Assembly: GCA_030949325.1 (NCBI GenBank)
Contig: JAUZSQ010000104.1
Coordinates: 18,827 to 82,826, forward strand
Origin: Sulfurovum sp.
GTDB taxonomy: Bacteria; Campylobacterota; Campylobacteria; Campylobacterales; Sulfurovaceae
Direction: 5' to 3'
Length of the DNA stretch: 64,000 nt
In this document: positions 49,266-60,059 of the stretch, piece after piece
Layout: every line of letters starts with the position of its first letter
Position numbering within the stretch: the stretch's first letter is position 1
Notes under the pieces: model-generated
Seen by the model: the letters and a program-made list of their open reading frames with translations, nothing else
What the model was told of the DNA's origin: nothing
Database searches by the model: none
Made by a program: the position numbers and the translations under genes

Positions 49266-51999
49266 TTACGCAAGATGCCCCAAAATAATCTCATCTTTGA
49301 GTAGATAGAGTATCATACCTTGGGTGGGTTTGCCTGTAATACTTTGAATGGCTTGTTGATAAAACCTCACTTGACTTTGATGTTTGAGTGCATATTTTTG
49401 GGAACTTTTATAATCAATCACTAGGTTATACGTCTCGTATTCCAAAAGTAAATCTATCTGTTTGAGTTCTCCTTCATAGGACAAAGATTGTTCTTTGGAT
49501 ATACTGGCATTTTTGAGCAGTGCCTGAAAGGGTTGATGTGCCAAAAGCCTCTCTAAAATATGTGCAATTTTTTGTATATTTTCTTGCCCTAGTTCCTGAG
49601 CATATTTATGTTGCATAGACAAGAGTGAAGCTTCTATATAACTAGGGCTAAAATCTCCTAGCATCTCCAAAGCATAATGCAATGCCGTACCAAAGAGCAT
49701 GGCTTCATAGTCTTTTTCTTCTTCCTCTGCTTCTACTAGGGACTCTTGTGTACCATAATGGGTCAAGACTACGGAGACTTTCTCTAGTGATTCTAATTGC
49801 CTAGGGCTTTGGGGGATGATGTGTGTACCGACACTCATACATTCCATCCCTAGGATATCAAAGATAGAATCCTTGGGCTTACGAATGACTATCAAGCCAT
49901 CTACGGCACGAGTGAGTGCCACATAGAGTACATTCATACGGTCTTTGGCTTCGGATACCTTACGTTTGGCAAGTATCTCTGCATAATAGCTGTCCAAATG
50001 CTCTCTTCCTTTGGTACGATACAAGATACTCTCAATCATCAAATCATCACTATAATGATACAGTAGTGCCGATTTATCTGAATTTTTGCGTGTCAACTTG
50101 TCTAAAACGATGACATAATCAAATTCCAAACCTTTGGAACCATGAATCGTCATAATCTTTGCCCCATGCATACTGTTGGAAGCTACAGAGATACTAGAGC
50201 TGTCAAATTCTTCTATAAAAGTAGGAATATTTGAGAAATGTGAAGCAAACTCCAAAAGCTTCAAGATATTTAAATCATCCCCAAAGTATCCAAATTCACG
50301 CACCAATCTGTCTAGTACTTGCAACGGTGACATAAAAGCAGAAAACCATCCCACATTGAGTGTATCCATACTTTTGCCTGTTTTTATGAGCATCGCTTGG
50401 GCATCTATCTTTTCTCCAAAAAAGAGGTAGCGACACATCGTGACAAGCGAGGCAATTTTGGGAATATGTTTTAAAGAAGAAGAGGTTTTGAGTAGGGTAT
50501 TAATGCCTTCCTCTTCACATCTCTCTTGCAAGGTTTGCCCATCTTTATTGGTACTAACCAAAAAGGCAATACTATCAACGGCTATCCCCAAATCTAACAA
50601 AGCCTTCGCTTGTACCACGGCTTCATCTATTAAGGTGTCTGATTGGACTACAGACACATACCCTTGGGGGGCATTGTCTCTGCTTTTTTGGGGTATATAG
50701 CCTTGCATCGAAGGCTCAAACCAATGGTTGACTTGGCTTGTGATGGCTTTGGCACTTCGATAATTGGTATCCATCTGCTCGACAGTAATGCCATAATTTT
50801 GAGCCACTTTATCAAACAATTCTTCTACCCCTCCACGAAAACGGTACAAAGATTGCTTCGTATCTCCTACATAAAAAAAGCTCTTAAAATCCCCTGCCCC
50901 TTGACCTGCGAATATTTCATCTATCAAAGGCTTCAGCAGTAAAAATTGTAAGGTCGAAGTATCTTGAAATTCATCCAATAAAATATGTTTAAACTTCGCA
51001 TCTATCTTAAAGTACAAAAATTCTTTACTCATACTCTCATGTAATAAACGATAAGTAAAATACGTCAAATCATCAAAGGTCAAAACTTTTGATGACTTCG
51101 CCGTTGTAATCGTCGCATTTTTATAATAATCATAGACTTTAAAAAGATTATAGAATACCACACGTTCTTTGGTCTTGACCCAATCATACAACAAGGCTTT
51201 AAGGGCTAAGAATCCTACCTCTATCTCTGGGTCTTTTGCTATATATTTTTTATAAAGATTGTGTAATAATAAACTCTCTTTTTGAAAAACGGTCTTGGAA
51301 GAGAGCTGTTTGATGGACATAGGCATGAAATTATTCATCGCCGTTTTAGATGCACCTGAAGCGATGACACGTTGATAAAGACTGTCACGAAGCGTCTCAA
51401 TCTGCTTTTCCAAGGTTGCCATATCTCCTAAACTATGGTCTTGCTCTGGCAAAAGAGGGTCAACTTTATAAAAATTTTGCAATAAATCAAAAATCTTGAC
51501 AAAACGCTTGTCTTCTATATCTATGGCTAAATGTACCAAAGAAGAGAGTAATCCTTGTGCTTTTATCTCATCCAAAAAGTGGGTCTCAAACTTCTCATGT
51601 CCTTGAATCTTGGTCACAAAATCAGGCTCTAATCCCAACTCCAAAGACGCAGAACGTAAGATAGAAGAAAAGAAGCTATCAAGGGTGACAATATGTGAAG
51701 AAGAAGCCAAAAAAAGTAGCCAAGACTTCGGGCTGTTTTGCCAAAAGTTCGCTAGGACTCATATCTACTTGCACACAAATAGCTTCCATAAAAGGCTTGG
51801 TATCTTTGTGTATTAAAGAGCGTAAGGAATCAACGACCCTCTGTCTCATCTCTGCTGCTGCTTTGTTGGTAAAGGTAGCTGCTAGGATATTGGACGCAGA
51901 TTCTCCCATAAATAACAAAGAGATATACCGTACAGAAAGGGCAAAAGTCTTGCCACTTCCTGCTGATGCAGAATACGCCAAATAGGGGGTAAAACTCAT
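49266..51999 (-). CDS. addA: AddA helicase-nuclease, one frameshift
   Basis: RecB-like helicase/nuclease of the AddAB double-strand break repair complex. The N-terminal Walker [14 protein letters not shown] and the [13 protein letters not shown] motif are at 51999-51690, and the rest runs from 51710 to 49266. A frameshift in an A-run near 51695 separates them. Helicase motifs [24 protein letters not shown] and [15 protein letters not shown] follow. The C-terminal nuclease motif is VIDYKSSQ. The gene start overlaps addB by 4 nt. The complete protein would be about 910 aa. Confidence 0.92.
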
Positions 52000-54356
52000 A
52001 AATATTCTCCTCTGTCACATAATAAAGTAAACTCACACCATTGACATTGACTCAAAGTCTCACAACGAGAAGCCACAAAAGACTCTGTCTCTTTTAACGC
52101 CATAATATGCTCTGCTAAATACGCATTTTTCTCTTCTAATAGTGTAATCTCTTCTATCTCTCCCTTTTCAAATATCTTAACAAAAGCCAAATTGAGATTG
52201 GAGTATTTGGGGGATAAAAGTTGATGATAAATACTCATTTGCAGGTCTGTGAGTGTCTCTAAATTCTTGGTCTTTTGTGCTTCTTTGGTCGAACCACTTT
52301 TATAATCTATTAGCAAAGTATGCGTACTATTTTGGTCTATCCTATCGACACGCCCCTTAAAGCGTAATCCTCCTATCTCTCCTTGAAATTCTTTTTCTCT
52401 TTCTACTACTTTCCAATCGGTCTTGAAATAGGCGACTTGTGAAGCCACATAGCCTTTGAGTTTGGCTTTCCATAAGAGCTTTTGATAGTCAATCTTCGAA
52501 GAGCTATAAGGCAACAAACTATCTAAGAGCATATCGAGATTTTTTTGCATGGCTTCTATACTAGCATAGCTATCATGCTCACGATGCAGATGGTCTAAAA
52601 GACTATGCAAAAAGGCACCTTCATTGAGTTCTGATTCTTTTTGGGCTTGAATCTTTTGGATATAACGATAATAATACTTACGCTTACACTCCAAATAGGT
52701 CTTAAGCCGTGAGGCTGACCATGTAATATCATAGGCATTAAAGCCTTCTACTATAGGGTCTTCTATTATGCTTAACAGTTGAGACGGTTGTGCATAGAGT
52801 AAGTCAAATTGAGCCTTAGACGCTTGGGCTTTGGGTACACCTAATTCATAGAGGAACTTTGAAGGCAGGGTATTATCAGCCGTACAATAGAGTATAATAG
52901 CCGTCTGAGACTCTTCTAAGAGACGTTTATAATACTGCTTTTGTAAGGCTTCTCTATCGGCTTTGGTAGGGAGATTGGCAAACATCCGTACAGAAGAATT
53001 GAGAAATTGGTCTTTACTCGAACTCGCAGGTACAATCCCTTCATTGAAATCCACAATCACCACACCCTTGAAATGCACCCCCCTAGTCTCAAGTACACCC
53101 ATTACCGTAATCTTGCCACCACGCACATCATCATGTGTCACAGTAGAGAGACTCTTTAGCCACAAAAATAACCACTCTTTGACTGATAACTTCTCCTTTG
53201 CCAAAACCTTGACAAAATGGATATACGCTTCATACACACGTTCATCAAACTTCTCTTGGCTCACCGTACCTAACAAAGGTGTTTTGTGTAATCCCCACTG
53301 CACAAGAAGCAAGAAGAAATCTTCTACACCCAATACTTTACTAGCAGAAATACCTTCTATCTGTTCCTTGTCTACGCCATAACGTTCAAGCAATACCCCA
53401 CTGGCACTATCACGCACCTGCCAATGCACATATACAGCATCCAAAGATTTATACAAATACCCCTTACTATAATCATATCCCATAGCAAAGTTAAGATTAT
53501 GATGTTGGTCAAAAAGGCTAAAATGTTCCTTGAAAGTCTCATCAGGTAGTATGAGTACAATCTCATCAGGAGACAGACCCGAAGCTACCATCGTTTCTAT
53601 CTCTGCAAAAGCCACAGCGATTTGCTCATCTCTTTCTTCTACCCCATAGACCTTCGCTTCAATCGTAGCCGTATTGCTTACGCTCTCCAATATTTTTTTG
53701 TCACTTAACGAAAATACGACATGAGCATCATTGGGCAAAGGCATCCCTATAGCTTCAAAGCGTTCTTGCATCTTGATATTAAAAGTACTGGTAGTATAAT
53801 GAATAAGCAAAGGCACAACAGCCGATATTTCATCAAGTAAAGAAAGCTCAAAATGACTCAAATACCCCTCAATATGTATCCTAATCTCTTCATAATCTTG
53901 CAAAAAACCTATATTAAGTCTATAGCCCTGAGGCATCAATACTTTATCCGTCATCCCTTTGGAATGCAAAAGCTCTGTATAATTGCGTAAAAGTTGTTGC
54001 AAAATATCTAAGTGCTGACTAAACTCTGCATACGCATCAGCTTCTCCCAATTGCTCAAACGTGACATTTTCAGTAGCCAACTCTTCAAAAAACTTAAAAA
54101 GGGCATCACTCTTGGTAAAAAACTGTACCAAAGACAAATCCATCTTCAAAAGAGAAAACTGCGAAAAATGTGCTGATTTACGCAGAAGTAAAATACGTTG
54201 AAGAGGGTCAATTTGCAGACTATTTTTCAAAATAACAGCACGTTGTTCAAAGGCATCCATACGCATAAGCGTCGGATGAAATCCATCTTCCAAAGCATAC
54301 CCTTTACGGATACTTCGTAAGACTCTTGCAGTAGGGTAAATGTGTAATGTATTCAT
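51996..54356 (-). CDS. addB: AddB subunit of the AddAB helicase-nuclease
   Basis: A 786-residue AddB-like protein, partner of AddA in end resection and Chi-type regulation. The C-terminal half has the RecB-type nuclease (LLIDYKSGS) and the four-Cys iron-sulfur site: one Cys in [12 protein letters not shown] and three in the last residues (CQWCEF and LLC). The N-terminal helicase-like part lacks a clear Walker A, as is common in the Campylobacterota AddB. Directly upstream of addA with a 4-nt overlap. Confidence 0.9.
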   Translation of the reverse strand: MNTLHIYPTARVLRSIRKGYALEDGFHPTLMRMDAFEQRAVILKNSLQIDPLQRILLLRKSAHFSQFSLLKMDLSLVQFFTKSDALFKFFEELATENVTFEQLGEADAYAEFSQHLDILQQLLRNYTELLHSKGMTDKVLMPQGYRLNIGFLQDYEEIRIHIEGYLSHFELSLLDEISAVVPLLIHYTTSTFNIKMQERFEAIGMPLPNDAHVVFSLSDKKILESVSNTATIEAKVYGVEERDEQIAVAFAEIETMVASGLSPDEIVLILPDETFKEHFSLFDQHHNLNFAMGYDYSKGYLYKSLDAVYVHWQVRDSASGVLLERYGVDKEQIEGISASKVLGVEDFFLLLVQWGLHKTPLLGTVSQEKFDERVYEAYIHFVKVLAKEKLSVKEWLFLWLKSLSTVTHDDVRGGKITVMGVLETRGVHFKGVVIVDFNEGIVPASSSKDQFLNSSVRMFANLPTKADREALQKQYYKRLLEESQTAIILYCTADNTLPSKFLYELGVPKAQASKAQFDLLYAQPSQLLSIIEDPIVEGFNAYDITWSASRLKTYLECKRKYYYRYIQKIQAQKESELNEGAFLHSLLDHLHREHDSYASIEAMQKNLDMLLDSLLPYSSSKIDYQKLLWKAKLKGYVASQVAYFKTDWKVVEREKEFQGEIGGLRFKGRVDRIDQNSTHTLLIDYKSGSTKEAQKTKNLETLTDLQMSIYHQLLSPKYSNLNLAFVKIFEKGEIEEITLLEEKNAYLAEHIMALKETESFVASRCETLSQCQWCEFTLLCDRGEYL

Positions 54357-54390
54357 GCTAAAAGTATAGCATAGTTATCATCAAATCCTT

Positions 54391-54414
54391 AGAGAAGCAT
54401 TCTAAAGCTTCTCT
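54391..54414 (-). terminator. 8-bp perfect stem-loop between RDD gene and addB
   Basis: AGAGAAGC (54391-54398) and GCTTCTCT (54407-54414) form an 8-bp stem with an 8-nt loop, just downstream of the RDD gene stop in the transcription direction. There is no run of T after it, so it may act as a processing hairpin rather than a simple intrinsic terminator. Confidence 0.5.
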
Positions 54415-54439
54415 ACTTCTCTCTCATCAAACAATGCTT

Positions 54440-54877
54440 CTATTTCTTTCTTATTTTTACATTAAGTAAAGGCAAAAAGATAGGAGAAAAAAATATATCT
54501 GTCCAAGAATATGTCATGAAAGAAAATATTCGTATAGAAAGAAGTAGGGGCAATAATAAGAGAATATAAGTAATAAAAGCAAAAATAAATCTCTTTATAG
54601 AGGCTTTGACATCTAAAGGTTCTAAGGTTTTTGTGAGTACTTTGAGACCTAAGATTTTCTTACCTAAAGTAGCATTCCACGAAGATGAAAGCATGATAAC
54701 ACTATAAATTCCCCATAAAACAAGAAAGATAAAAATACTTTCAATATGTAAAATACTCCATATATCAAATAGCATCACTATAAGTATAAAAGGCTGTACT
54801 AACACGATGATGTCTATCAAAGAAGCTATACTTCTCACCCAAAAACCTGCGTATATATTTGTTTTTTTATCTTCCAT
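54440..54877 (-). CDS. RDD family membrane protein
   Basis: A 145-residue RDD-domain protein with three membrane segments. The family motifs AGFWVRSIASLIDI (residues 10-23) and NATLGKKILGLKV are present. RDD proteins are thought to transport ions or small solutes in some bacteria, but the function here is unknown. It stands between the FixH-like gene and addB, with gaps of 149 and 83 bp. Confidence 0.85.
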   Translation of the reverse strand: MEDKKTNIYAGFWVRSIASLIDIIVLVQPFILIVMLFDIWSILHIESIFIFLVLWGIYSVIMLSSSWNATLGKKILGLKVLTKTLEPLDVKASIKRFIFAFITYILLLLPLLLSIRIFSFMTYSWTDIFFSPIFLPLLNVKIRKK

Positions 54878-55026
54878 AGTAATTTTCCTTTAACTTAAAA
54901 TACAATGCTGTTTGGTTAGATACGAGGTGATAATGATAATCTAAAGTTTTTCCCTCATTCACATTCCGTCCTCAATGTGAATGGATACTAGACAATATGT
55001 TAGAAAAGTTAAAAGAGTAAACTTAC

Positions 55027-55590
55027 CTACAGTTTTAAATAAGCAGCTAACTCTGAGTAGCCTATGGTATTGCCTATGATGGCACGAAATTGTAAGGTGT
55101 ATCTTCCTTCTTTTTGTATATCAATGACTGGGGTAACATATCTTTGCTTTGTGAATGCTATCTGTGATACAGGTACATCATCTTTGCGTGTGTGGGGGCG
55201 TGTAAGGACGAAGCTTACTTTGGCATCTTTGATGACTTTGCCTTCTTTGCTTACGACACTATAGGAAAATTGATTTGCACCTAGAGAGAGTGTGATAGGG
55301 TTGGGTTGAGGACGATTGGAATTGATATTATCTATCATGACCATCGTAGTCGTATCTTCAATCCTAATGGTATAGGCTTTATCAAATGCCTTTTTTCTTT
55401 CTAGAATATCGTTCATGTGTATATCTGCTTCTTGGTATTTCAACATATAATCATTGGATTCTTGTACGGGTAAGGCATTGGCAGATTTAATTGTCCAATA
55501 TCCCAAAGTAATCCCTATCGCTAGAAATCCTAATATCATGTGAGGCCAGTAGGTTTTGTTATTTTTGTCTGTTGTGTTATTATTTGACAT
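55027..55590 (-). CDS. FixH-like cbb3 oxidase accessory protein
   Basis: A 187-residue protein with one N-terminal membrane helix (WPHMILGFLAIGITLGYWTI, residues 15-34) and a periplasmic domain. The domain has beta-sandwich patterns and the strong FVLTRPHTR segment typical of FixH-like proteins (copper and cbb3 assembly). It is the last gene of the ccoNOQP transcription unit and overlaps the upstream gene by 11 nt. Campylobacterota cbb3 clusters carry such a gene. Confidence 0.78.
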   Translation of the reverse strand: MSNNNTTDKNNKTYWPHMILGFLAIGITLGYWTIKSANALPVQESNDYMLKYQEADIHMNDILERKKAFDKAYTIRIEDTTTMVMIDNINSNRPQPNPITLSLGANQFSYSVVSKEGKVIKDAKVSFVLTRPHTRKDDVPVSQIAFTKQRYVTPVIDIQKEGRYTLQFRAIIGNTIGYSELAAYLKL

Positions 55591-56218
55591 CTTTTTCCCT
55601 TGTCCAAAATCGTCTTAATACAAATATCCATAGTAATATGGCTGTACCTGTATAAATGAGTATTCTCAATATCATAATCATTGTACCCATCTCATCTTTG
55701 ATGCTTTCATCCAAAATCATACCTTTGCTCTGTGCAATATTATCAGCTAATACAGAATACGCTTGTAATACACCTATATTGAATTTGTCTTCATCACTAT
55801 TACTGTCTTTTATCGCGATAATATCAATCCCTGCATCTCGAACCTCTTCATAATCATACCAAGTTCTCACCGTATCAGAGGAAGGAATGATACCAATACG
55901 TCCTCGTGCATTAGACTTCTTGGTAATCGTTGCATAAGGGGCAAAGATATAGATGACATAAGGCTTTGTGAGATTACTTTCATACTTTTGGCTATAGCTT
56001 ACGAGGTTAAAGCCTTCGGGGAAATGTTCATTGGTCGCTATTACATACGCGTTGACAGCTGTTTTAGTATGTAGTTCTTGACCGATAGTATCAATAATCT
56101 TTACAGCTTCTAATTTGATGAGGTCATTTTTGAGGAGCTGTGTTGCGTGAAGAAAGAGGGGAAGTATAGCCAAAGCAAGTACGGCAAGAAATCTTGCCTT
56201 GAACTTTACTTTATGCAT
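55580..56218 (-). CDS. Membrane protein with TPM-like domain, cbb3 cluster
   Basis: A 212-residue protein with an N-terminal signal or membrane segment (FLAVLALAILPLFLHA), an extracytoplasmic domain resembling TPM domains, and a C-terminal helix (MIMILRILIYTGTAILLWIFVL). It lies between the 35-residue ORF and the FixH-like gene. Position suggests a role in oxidase assembly. The TPM likeness is weak and not proven. Confidence 0.6.
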   Translation of the reverse strand: MHKVKFKARFLAVLALAILPLFLHATQLLKNDLIKLEAVKIIDTIGQELHTKTAVNAYVIATNEHFPEGFNLVSYSQKYESNLTKPYVIYIFAPYATITKKSNARGRIGIIPSSDTVRTWYDYEEVRDAGIDIIAIKDSNSDEDKFNIGVLQAYSVLADNIAQSKGMILDESIKDEMGTMIMILRILIYTGTAILLWIFVLRRFWTREKDVK

Positions 56219-56219
56219 A

Positions 56220-56327
56220 TTAACCTACATACAAGAGGTATTTTGTACCATTGAGTGACAAAAATATTGCTGCTGCTGCTGCAAGAGCAAGACATCCGAG
56301 AAGTACTTTATCCATATATTTAATCAT
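56220..56327 (-). CDS. 35-residue single-helix membrane peptide in cbb3 operon
   Basis: A tiny ORF, MIKYMDKVLLGCLALAAAAA followed by a hydrophobic run and a KYLLYVG end. It has an AAGGA ribosome binding site 6-7 nt before the ATG. Its start overlaps the TGA of the DUF4006 gene by 4 nt and its stop lies just before the next gene. The tight coupling and the membrane helix make it a genuine gene, perhaps a small oxidase subunit or assembly peptide. Confidence 0.7.
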   Translation of the reverse strand: MIKYMDKVLLGCLALAAAAAIFLSLNGTKYLLYVG

Positions 56328-56557
56328 TCTTTATCCTTTGTTTGAAATGCGAAGTTTTTATTATCTACTGAACGCATTTTTAAGTTTGCTACATCTCTAA
56401 TAGGTGCAGGGTCATAGGCTTTTTTGACTGAACTTTGCTGTACAAGAATCGCTTGTGACATCAATATTGCCCAGATAAAAAACAAACCAAAAATGGAGAT
56501 GAACACTCCAAAGATACCATGAAATCCAAATAGTGACCTTTTTGTATTTTCTGCCAT
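56324..56557 (-). CDS. DUF4006 family small membrane protein
   Basis: A 77-residue protein with the SLFGFHGIFGVFISIFGLFF membrane helix and a hydrophilic tail. DUF4006 genes follow ccoP in Campylobacterota and are thought to belong to cbb3 oxidase. Met at 56557 (MAENTKRS) is the likely start, since a ribosome binding site precedes it. It follows ccoP by about 10 nt. Confidence 0.78.
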   Translation of the reverse strand: MAENTKRSLFGFHGIFGVFISIFGLFFIWAILMSQAILVQQSSVKKAYDPAPIRDVANLKMRSVDNKNFAFQTKDKE

Positions 56558-56566
56558 AATCACTCC

Positions 56567-57487
56567 TTAGTTTGACAATGACTGAATATAAACAGTCAAA
56601 GCTTTTTCTTGTATCGGGGTAATCAAGGTATTAAACGCTGGCATTTCACCAATGAGTCCTTTTTTCCCTTTTGCTAGTGTATTTTTCATATCAAAACCAT
56701 TGATACGAGGTCCTACCATCTCTACACCCTCACCATTGGCACCATGACAACCTCCACAAACTGCATACATAGGAGGCTCTGTTCCTTTGAATCCAGAAGC
56801 TACATATTTGGCAATATCTTCAGCATCTTGACCCGAAGCCATACCTCCTGGCATACCTCCCGGGAATGAATGTAAAGCATTTTGCCCTTCATTAATGATT
56901 TTCAAGATACTTTCTGTACTTTTTTGTGTAAAGTCTTCTGCTCGACCAGAAAGTCCATCACCTTTTTCACCGTGACACTGAGAACATTGTACTGAAAAGA
57001 TAGATTCACCCATCTTTTTGAGTGTTTCTTCATCAGCATTCTTATGCTTGTGTTCAAACTTTTTATTATATGCTAATACTTCTTCATTATATTCACCTAT
57101 TTGACTATAGGCATTGATAGGATAACCAATGAATCCATACCACATAGACCAGATAAAAAGTCCCAAGAAAGTATAAGCCCAACCAGAAGGCAATTCATTT
57201 TTGTACTCTCCAATACCATCCCAACTCTCTTCTGCTAACTTACCCGTTGCTGTATCTGTTTTCATTTGGTGAATATACTTTCCTGTCACCATGGAAGTAA
57301 TCACCGCAATAGCAATTGCTCCTGCCATCGTTAGCATATTGATTGACAAGGGTATGACGATACCAAAAATGGTTAAAGTATTGGTCGTATCCTCAAATAT
57401 TTCAATATCCAAACTCATCACAACTGAAATTGTGGCAGTCATTAGTATGGCTGAAAATGCCAAGAATTTTATCGTTACTGTATTCAT
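56567..57487 (-). CDS. ccoP: cbb3-type cytochrome c oxidase subunit III (dihaem)
   Basis: Dihaem c subunit that passes electrons to the catalytic subunit. Two haem-binding motifs are present, CSQCH near residue 170 and CGGCH near residue 245. Two N-terminal membrane helices (about 5-25 and 38-62) plus a third near 110-125 anchor it. 306 aa is normal. Overlaps ccoQ by 4 nt. Confidence 0.95.
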   Translation of the reverse strand: MNTVTIKFLAFSAILMTATISVVMSLDIEIFEDTTNTLTIFGIVIPLSINMLTMAGAIAIAVITSMVTGKYIHQMKTDTATGKLAEESWDGIGEYKNELPSGWAYTFLGLFIWSMWYGFIGYPINAYSQIGEYNEEVLAYNKKFEHKHKNADEETLKKMGESIFSVQCSQCHGEKGDGLSGRAEDFTQKSTESILKIINEGQNALHSFPGGMPGGMASGQDAEDIAKYVASGFKGTEPPMYAVCGGCHGANGEGVEMVGPRINGFDMKNTLAKGKKGLIGEMPAFNTLITPIQEKALTVYIQSLSN

Positions 57488-57702
57488 TTACTCTGCTCCT
57501 TATACTCTCTTTGTGAAGCGGGTTTATCTTCTATGGGGGTACTTGTGATATTATCATCAAGTGCAATCTTCCCATATTTTTCATAATCGCGTTCACCTTT
57601 TTTTTCAGACCTGTAGAGGTGTATAATATACCCATACAAGATAAGCACCAAAATAATGGTCATAAAGAAGTTGGCGTAGCCTTGCATTTCTCTAATATCC
57701 AT
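57484..57702 (-). CDS. ccoQ: cbb3-type oxidase subunit CcoQ
   Basis: A 72-residue single-helix protein (ANFFMTIILVLILYGYIIHL) followed by a charged tail (EKKGERDYEKYG), the usual CcoQ layout. It stabilises the oxidase complex. Between ccoO (10 nt) and ccoP (4-nt overlap). Confidence 0.92.
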   Translation of the reverse strand: MDIREMQGYANFFMTIILVLILYGYIIHLYRSEKKGERDYEKYGKIALDDNITSTPIEDKPASQREYKEQSK

Positions 57703-57712
57703 CTGTATCTCC

Positions 57713-58378
57713 TTACTTCAAACTATTCATATAAGCGATTAAGGCTACGACTTCAGGTACATCACCTTTTTTCATTGCTTCAATCACACGTGGGTCTTTC
57801 ATATCAGATGCAATTTTTCTTGCTTCTTCAATGAGTGTAGGCTTATAGGCTTCCCATGCTTCTCTACCTCTTCTGACTTCTGGACCATAAGGAGTATGAA
57901 ATACATTTTTGACCGTGACCGCTTCAGCATAGGCAGTTTCAATATCTGCTAGGTTAACAAACTGATGGTCGTAAGCAGGCATAATAGAACCAGGTACAAT
58001 GAGTGGAGGATTGAGCATATGTGCCTCATGCCAATCTGTTGTACGATAATTACCAATACGGTGTAAGTCTGGACCTGTTCTTTTACTTCCCCAAAGGAAA
58101 GGTCTGTCATAGGCATATTCTCCTGAGAGTGAATAGGCACCATAACGGTCTGTCTCAGACTTAAATGGACGAATCATTTGTGAATGACAGGCCATACAGT
58201 TGTCTTTCATATACACATTTTTACCTGCAATTTCTAAGACCGTGCGTGGCTTCATATCAATCAGAGGTCGCCCTGCTTGGGTAAAGTTTGGCACGATTTC
58301 GATTAATCCAGCAAATGAAATAACAATAGATATCGCCGCAGCGAAAAAGAATGGGTTTTTTTCCAACCAATGAAACAT
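57713..58378 (-). CDS. ccoO: cbb3-type oxidase monohaem subunit II
   Basis: A 221-residue membrane-anchored cytochrome c. The N-terminal helix is followed by the haem motif CMACHSQMIRPF near residue 60 and the conserved YGAYSLSGEYAYDRPFLWGSKR region. A Met axial-ligand region (PGSIMPAYDH) follows. Located between ccoN and ccoQ. Confidence 0.96.
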   Translation of the reverse strand: MFHWLEKNPFFFAAAISIVISFAGLIEIVPNFTQAGRPLIDMKPRTVLEIAGKNVYMKDNCMACHSQMIRPFKSETDRYGAYSLSGEYAYDRPFLWGSKRTGPDLHRIGNYRTTDWHEAHMLNPPLIVPGSIMPAYDHQFVNLADIETAYAEAVTVKNVFHTPYGPEVRRGREAWEAYKPTLIEEARKIASDMKDPRVIEAMKKGDVPEVVALIAYMNSLK

Positions 58379-58393
58379 AATACTCTACCTCCC

Positions 58394-59860
58394 TTACGCC
58401 ATAGGCGTTCTAAACTGTGGCTCAGTAGAAAGTTTTCTACCTGCAGTCACAGTTTTATAAATGTTGTAAGCAAACATCATAAATCCAATAAGATACATCA
58501 CACCTGAGAGTGTACGAATCATATAATAAGGTTCTAATATAACTACCGTCTCAATAAATGAATACATCAAGTTACCATACTCATCAACAGCTCTCCACAT
58601 CATACCTTGTGTAATCCCTGCAATCCACATAGAAGTGAAATACAAGACCACAGCAATAGTTTGTAACCAAAATTGAAATTCCATCAATTTTCTGGAATAA
58701 ATTTCTCTTTTGAACATCCGTGGAGTCATATGAAAAATAGCTGCCATCATCATAAAGACGACCCAACCTAAGACACCATCATGTACATGCCCTGGAATCC
58801 AGTCTGTAAAGTGTGCAATAGCATTGACTGAACGAATCGCTTGGATAGGTCCTTCGATAGTGGAGAGCATATAGAAAGTAGAAGCTAGAACCATAAACTT
58901 AATAAGTGGATTTTCAGTGAGCTGATTCCATTCACCTTTCATAGTAAGAAGCATATTAATAGCCGACCCCCATGAAGGTAAAATCAATACAATAGAAAAG
59001 GCTGAACCCATAGTCTGCATCCAATCAGGAACGGTTGTCCACAATAGGTGATGAGACCCTGCCCAAAGATAAACAAACATCAATCCCCAAAAAGAAAGTA
59101 AGGAGAGTTTATATGAATAAATCGCTTGTCCTGATTCTTTGGGAAGAAAGTAGTAAATCATCCCAACAATCGGTACAGTAAATCCAAATGCCACAGCATT
59201 ATGTCCGTACCACCATTGTACGAGTGCATCATTGGTACCTGAGTACATAGAGACTGAGTGCATAGGATTACCTAAGCCACCCGAAGCAAAGTAGGTAGGG
59301 ATTTCCATATTGTTAAAAAGGTAAAGCATAGCAATACCAAGAAAACATGCAAGATAGTACCATACAGAAATATAAAGGGCTTTTTCTCTTCTAATACCGA
59401 TGAGTCCCATCATATTGATACCCCAAAGTACCCAAACAAGGATAATCACAATATCAAAAGGCCACTCATACTGTGCATACTCTTTGGAAGTTGAATATCC
59501 TAACACCAAAGACACGGTAGCTGCCAACACACCTACAAGATAGAGCCAAAACTGAATATTTCCAAGTACCATCAAAAATCTTGATTCAGCAAGGGAAACT
59601 TTGAGTACCCTCTGTCCCAAGTAAAACCATGTAGCAAATATCCCCGATACAGTAAATCCAAAGACTACCGTATTGGTGTGTACTGGTCTTAATCTTGAAA
59701 ACGTGCCATATTCCCCCAATAAATAATTGAGTTCAGGAAATGCCATTTGTGCGGCAATAAGTGTCCCCACGAGCATACCCAAAAATCCAAACAAAATTGT
59801 TAAATAGGTAAACTTTTTTGCTAATGAATAATCATATTCTAATGATGCATTTGATTGCAT
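58394..59860 (-). CDS. ccoN: cbb3-type cytochrome c oxidase subunit I
   Basis: Catalytic haem-copper subunit (488 aa, about 12 helices). Ligand His residues are in RPVHTNTVVFGF, WYGHNAVAFGF, GSHHLLWT and HVHDGVLGW, the cbb3 pattern. It reduces oxygen with high affinity, giving respiration at low oxygen. First gene of the leftward ccoNOQP operon, with an AAGGGG ribosome binding site before the ATG. Confidence 0.97.
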   Translation of the reverse strand: MQSNASLEYDYSLAKKFTYLTILFGFLGMLVGTLIAAQMAFPELNYLLGEYGTFSRLRPVHTNTVVFGFTVSGIFATWFYLGQRVLKVSLAESRFLMVLGNIQFWLYLVGVLAATVSLVLGYSTSKEYAQYEWPFDIVIILVWVLWGINMMGLIGIRREKALYISVWYYLACFLGIAMLYLFNNMEIPTYFASGGLGNPMHSVSMYSGTNDALVQWWYGHNAVAFGFTVPIVGMIYYFLPKESGQAIYSYKLSLLSFWGLMFVYLWAGSHHLLWTTVPDWMQTMGSAFSIVLILPSWGSAINMLLTMKGEWNQLTENPLIKFMVLASTFYMLSTIEGPIQAIRSVNAIAHFTDWIPGHVHDGVLGWVVFMMMAAIFHMTPRMFKREIYSRKLMEFQFWLQTIAVVLYFTSMWIAGITQGMMWRAVDEYGNLMYSFIETVVILEPYYMIRTLSGVMYLIGFMMFAYNIYKTVTAGRKLSTEPQFRTPMA

Positions 59861-60059
59861 ACATACCCCTTTGTATTAATTCTATGTTATAAACACAACA
59901 TTTACTTATAATTATAAGGTTTTTAATGCATCAAAAGCTTAATACGTATCAAGATATGCATATTTAGAGCCAATTCTTAAAAGTGACGTTTTAATGATAA
60001 TCTACTATCGTAAAAACTTATACTTTAAAAAATATTATCTATCAATTATTTTGATAACC
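59861..60059 (-). promoter_or_regulatory. Upstream region of the cco operon
   Basis: A 199-bp AT-rich gap that must carry the ccoN promoter. A TATAAT on the minus strand lies at 59911-59916. An imperfect ATCAA-N5-TTGAT palindrome lies near 60042-60057, close to the stop of the Sel1 gene. It has the FNR half-sites in reversed order, so it is not a proper FNR site. No firm operator can be named. Confidence 0.35.

Noticed and set aside
60042-60057. FNR box upstream of ccoN
   Set aside because: The half-sites are ATCAA then TTGAT, the reverse of the FNR order, and the site lies at the end of the Sel1 gene, far from the ccoN start.
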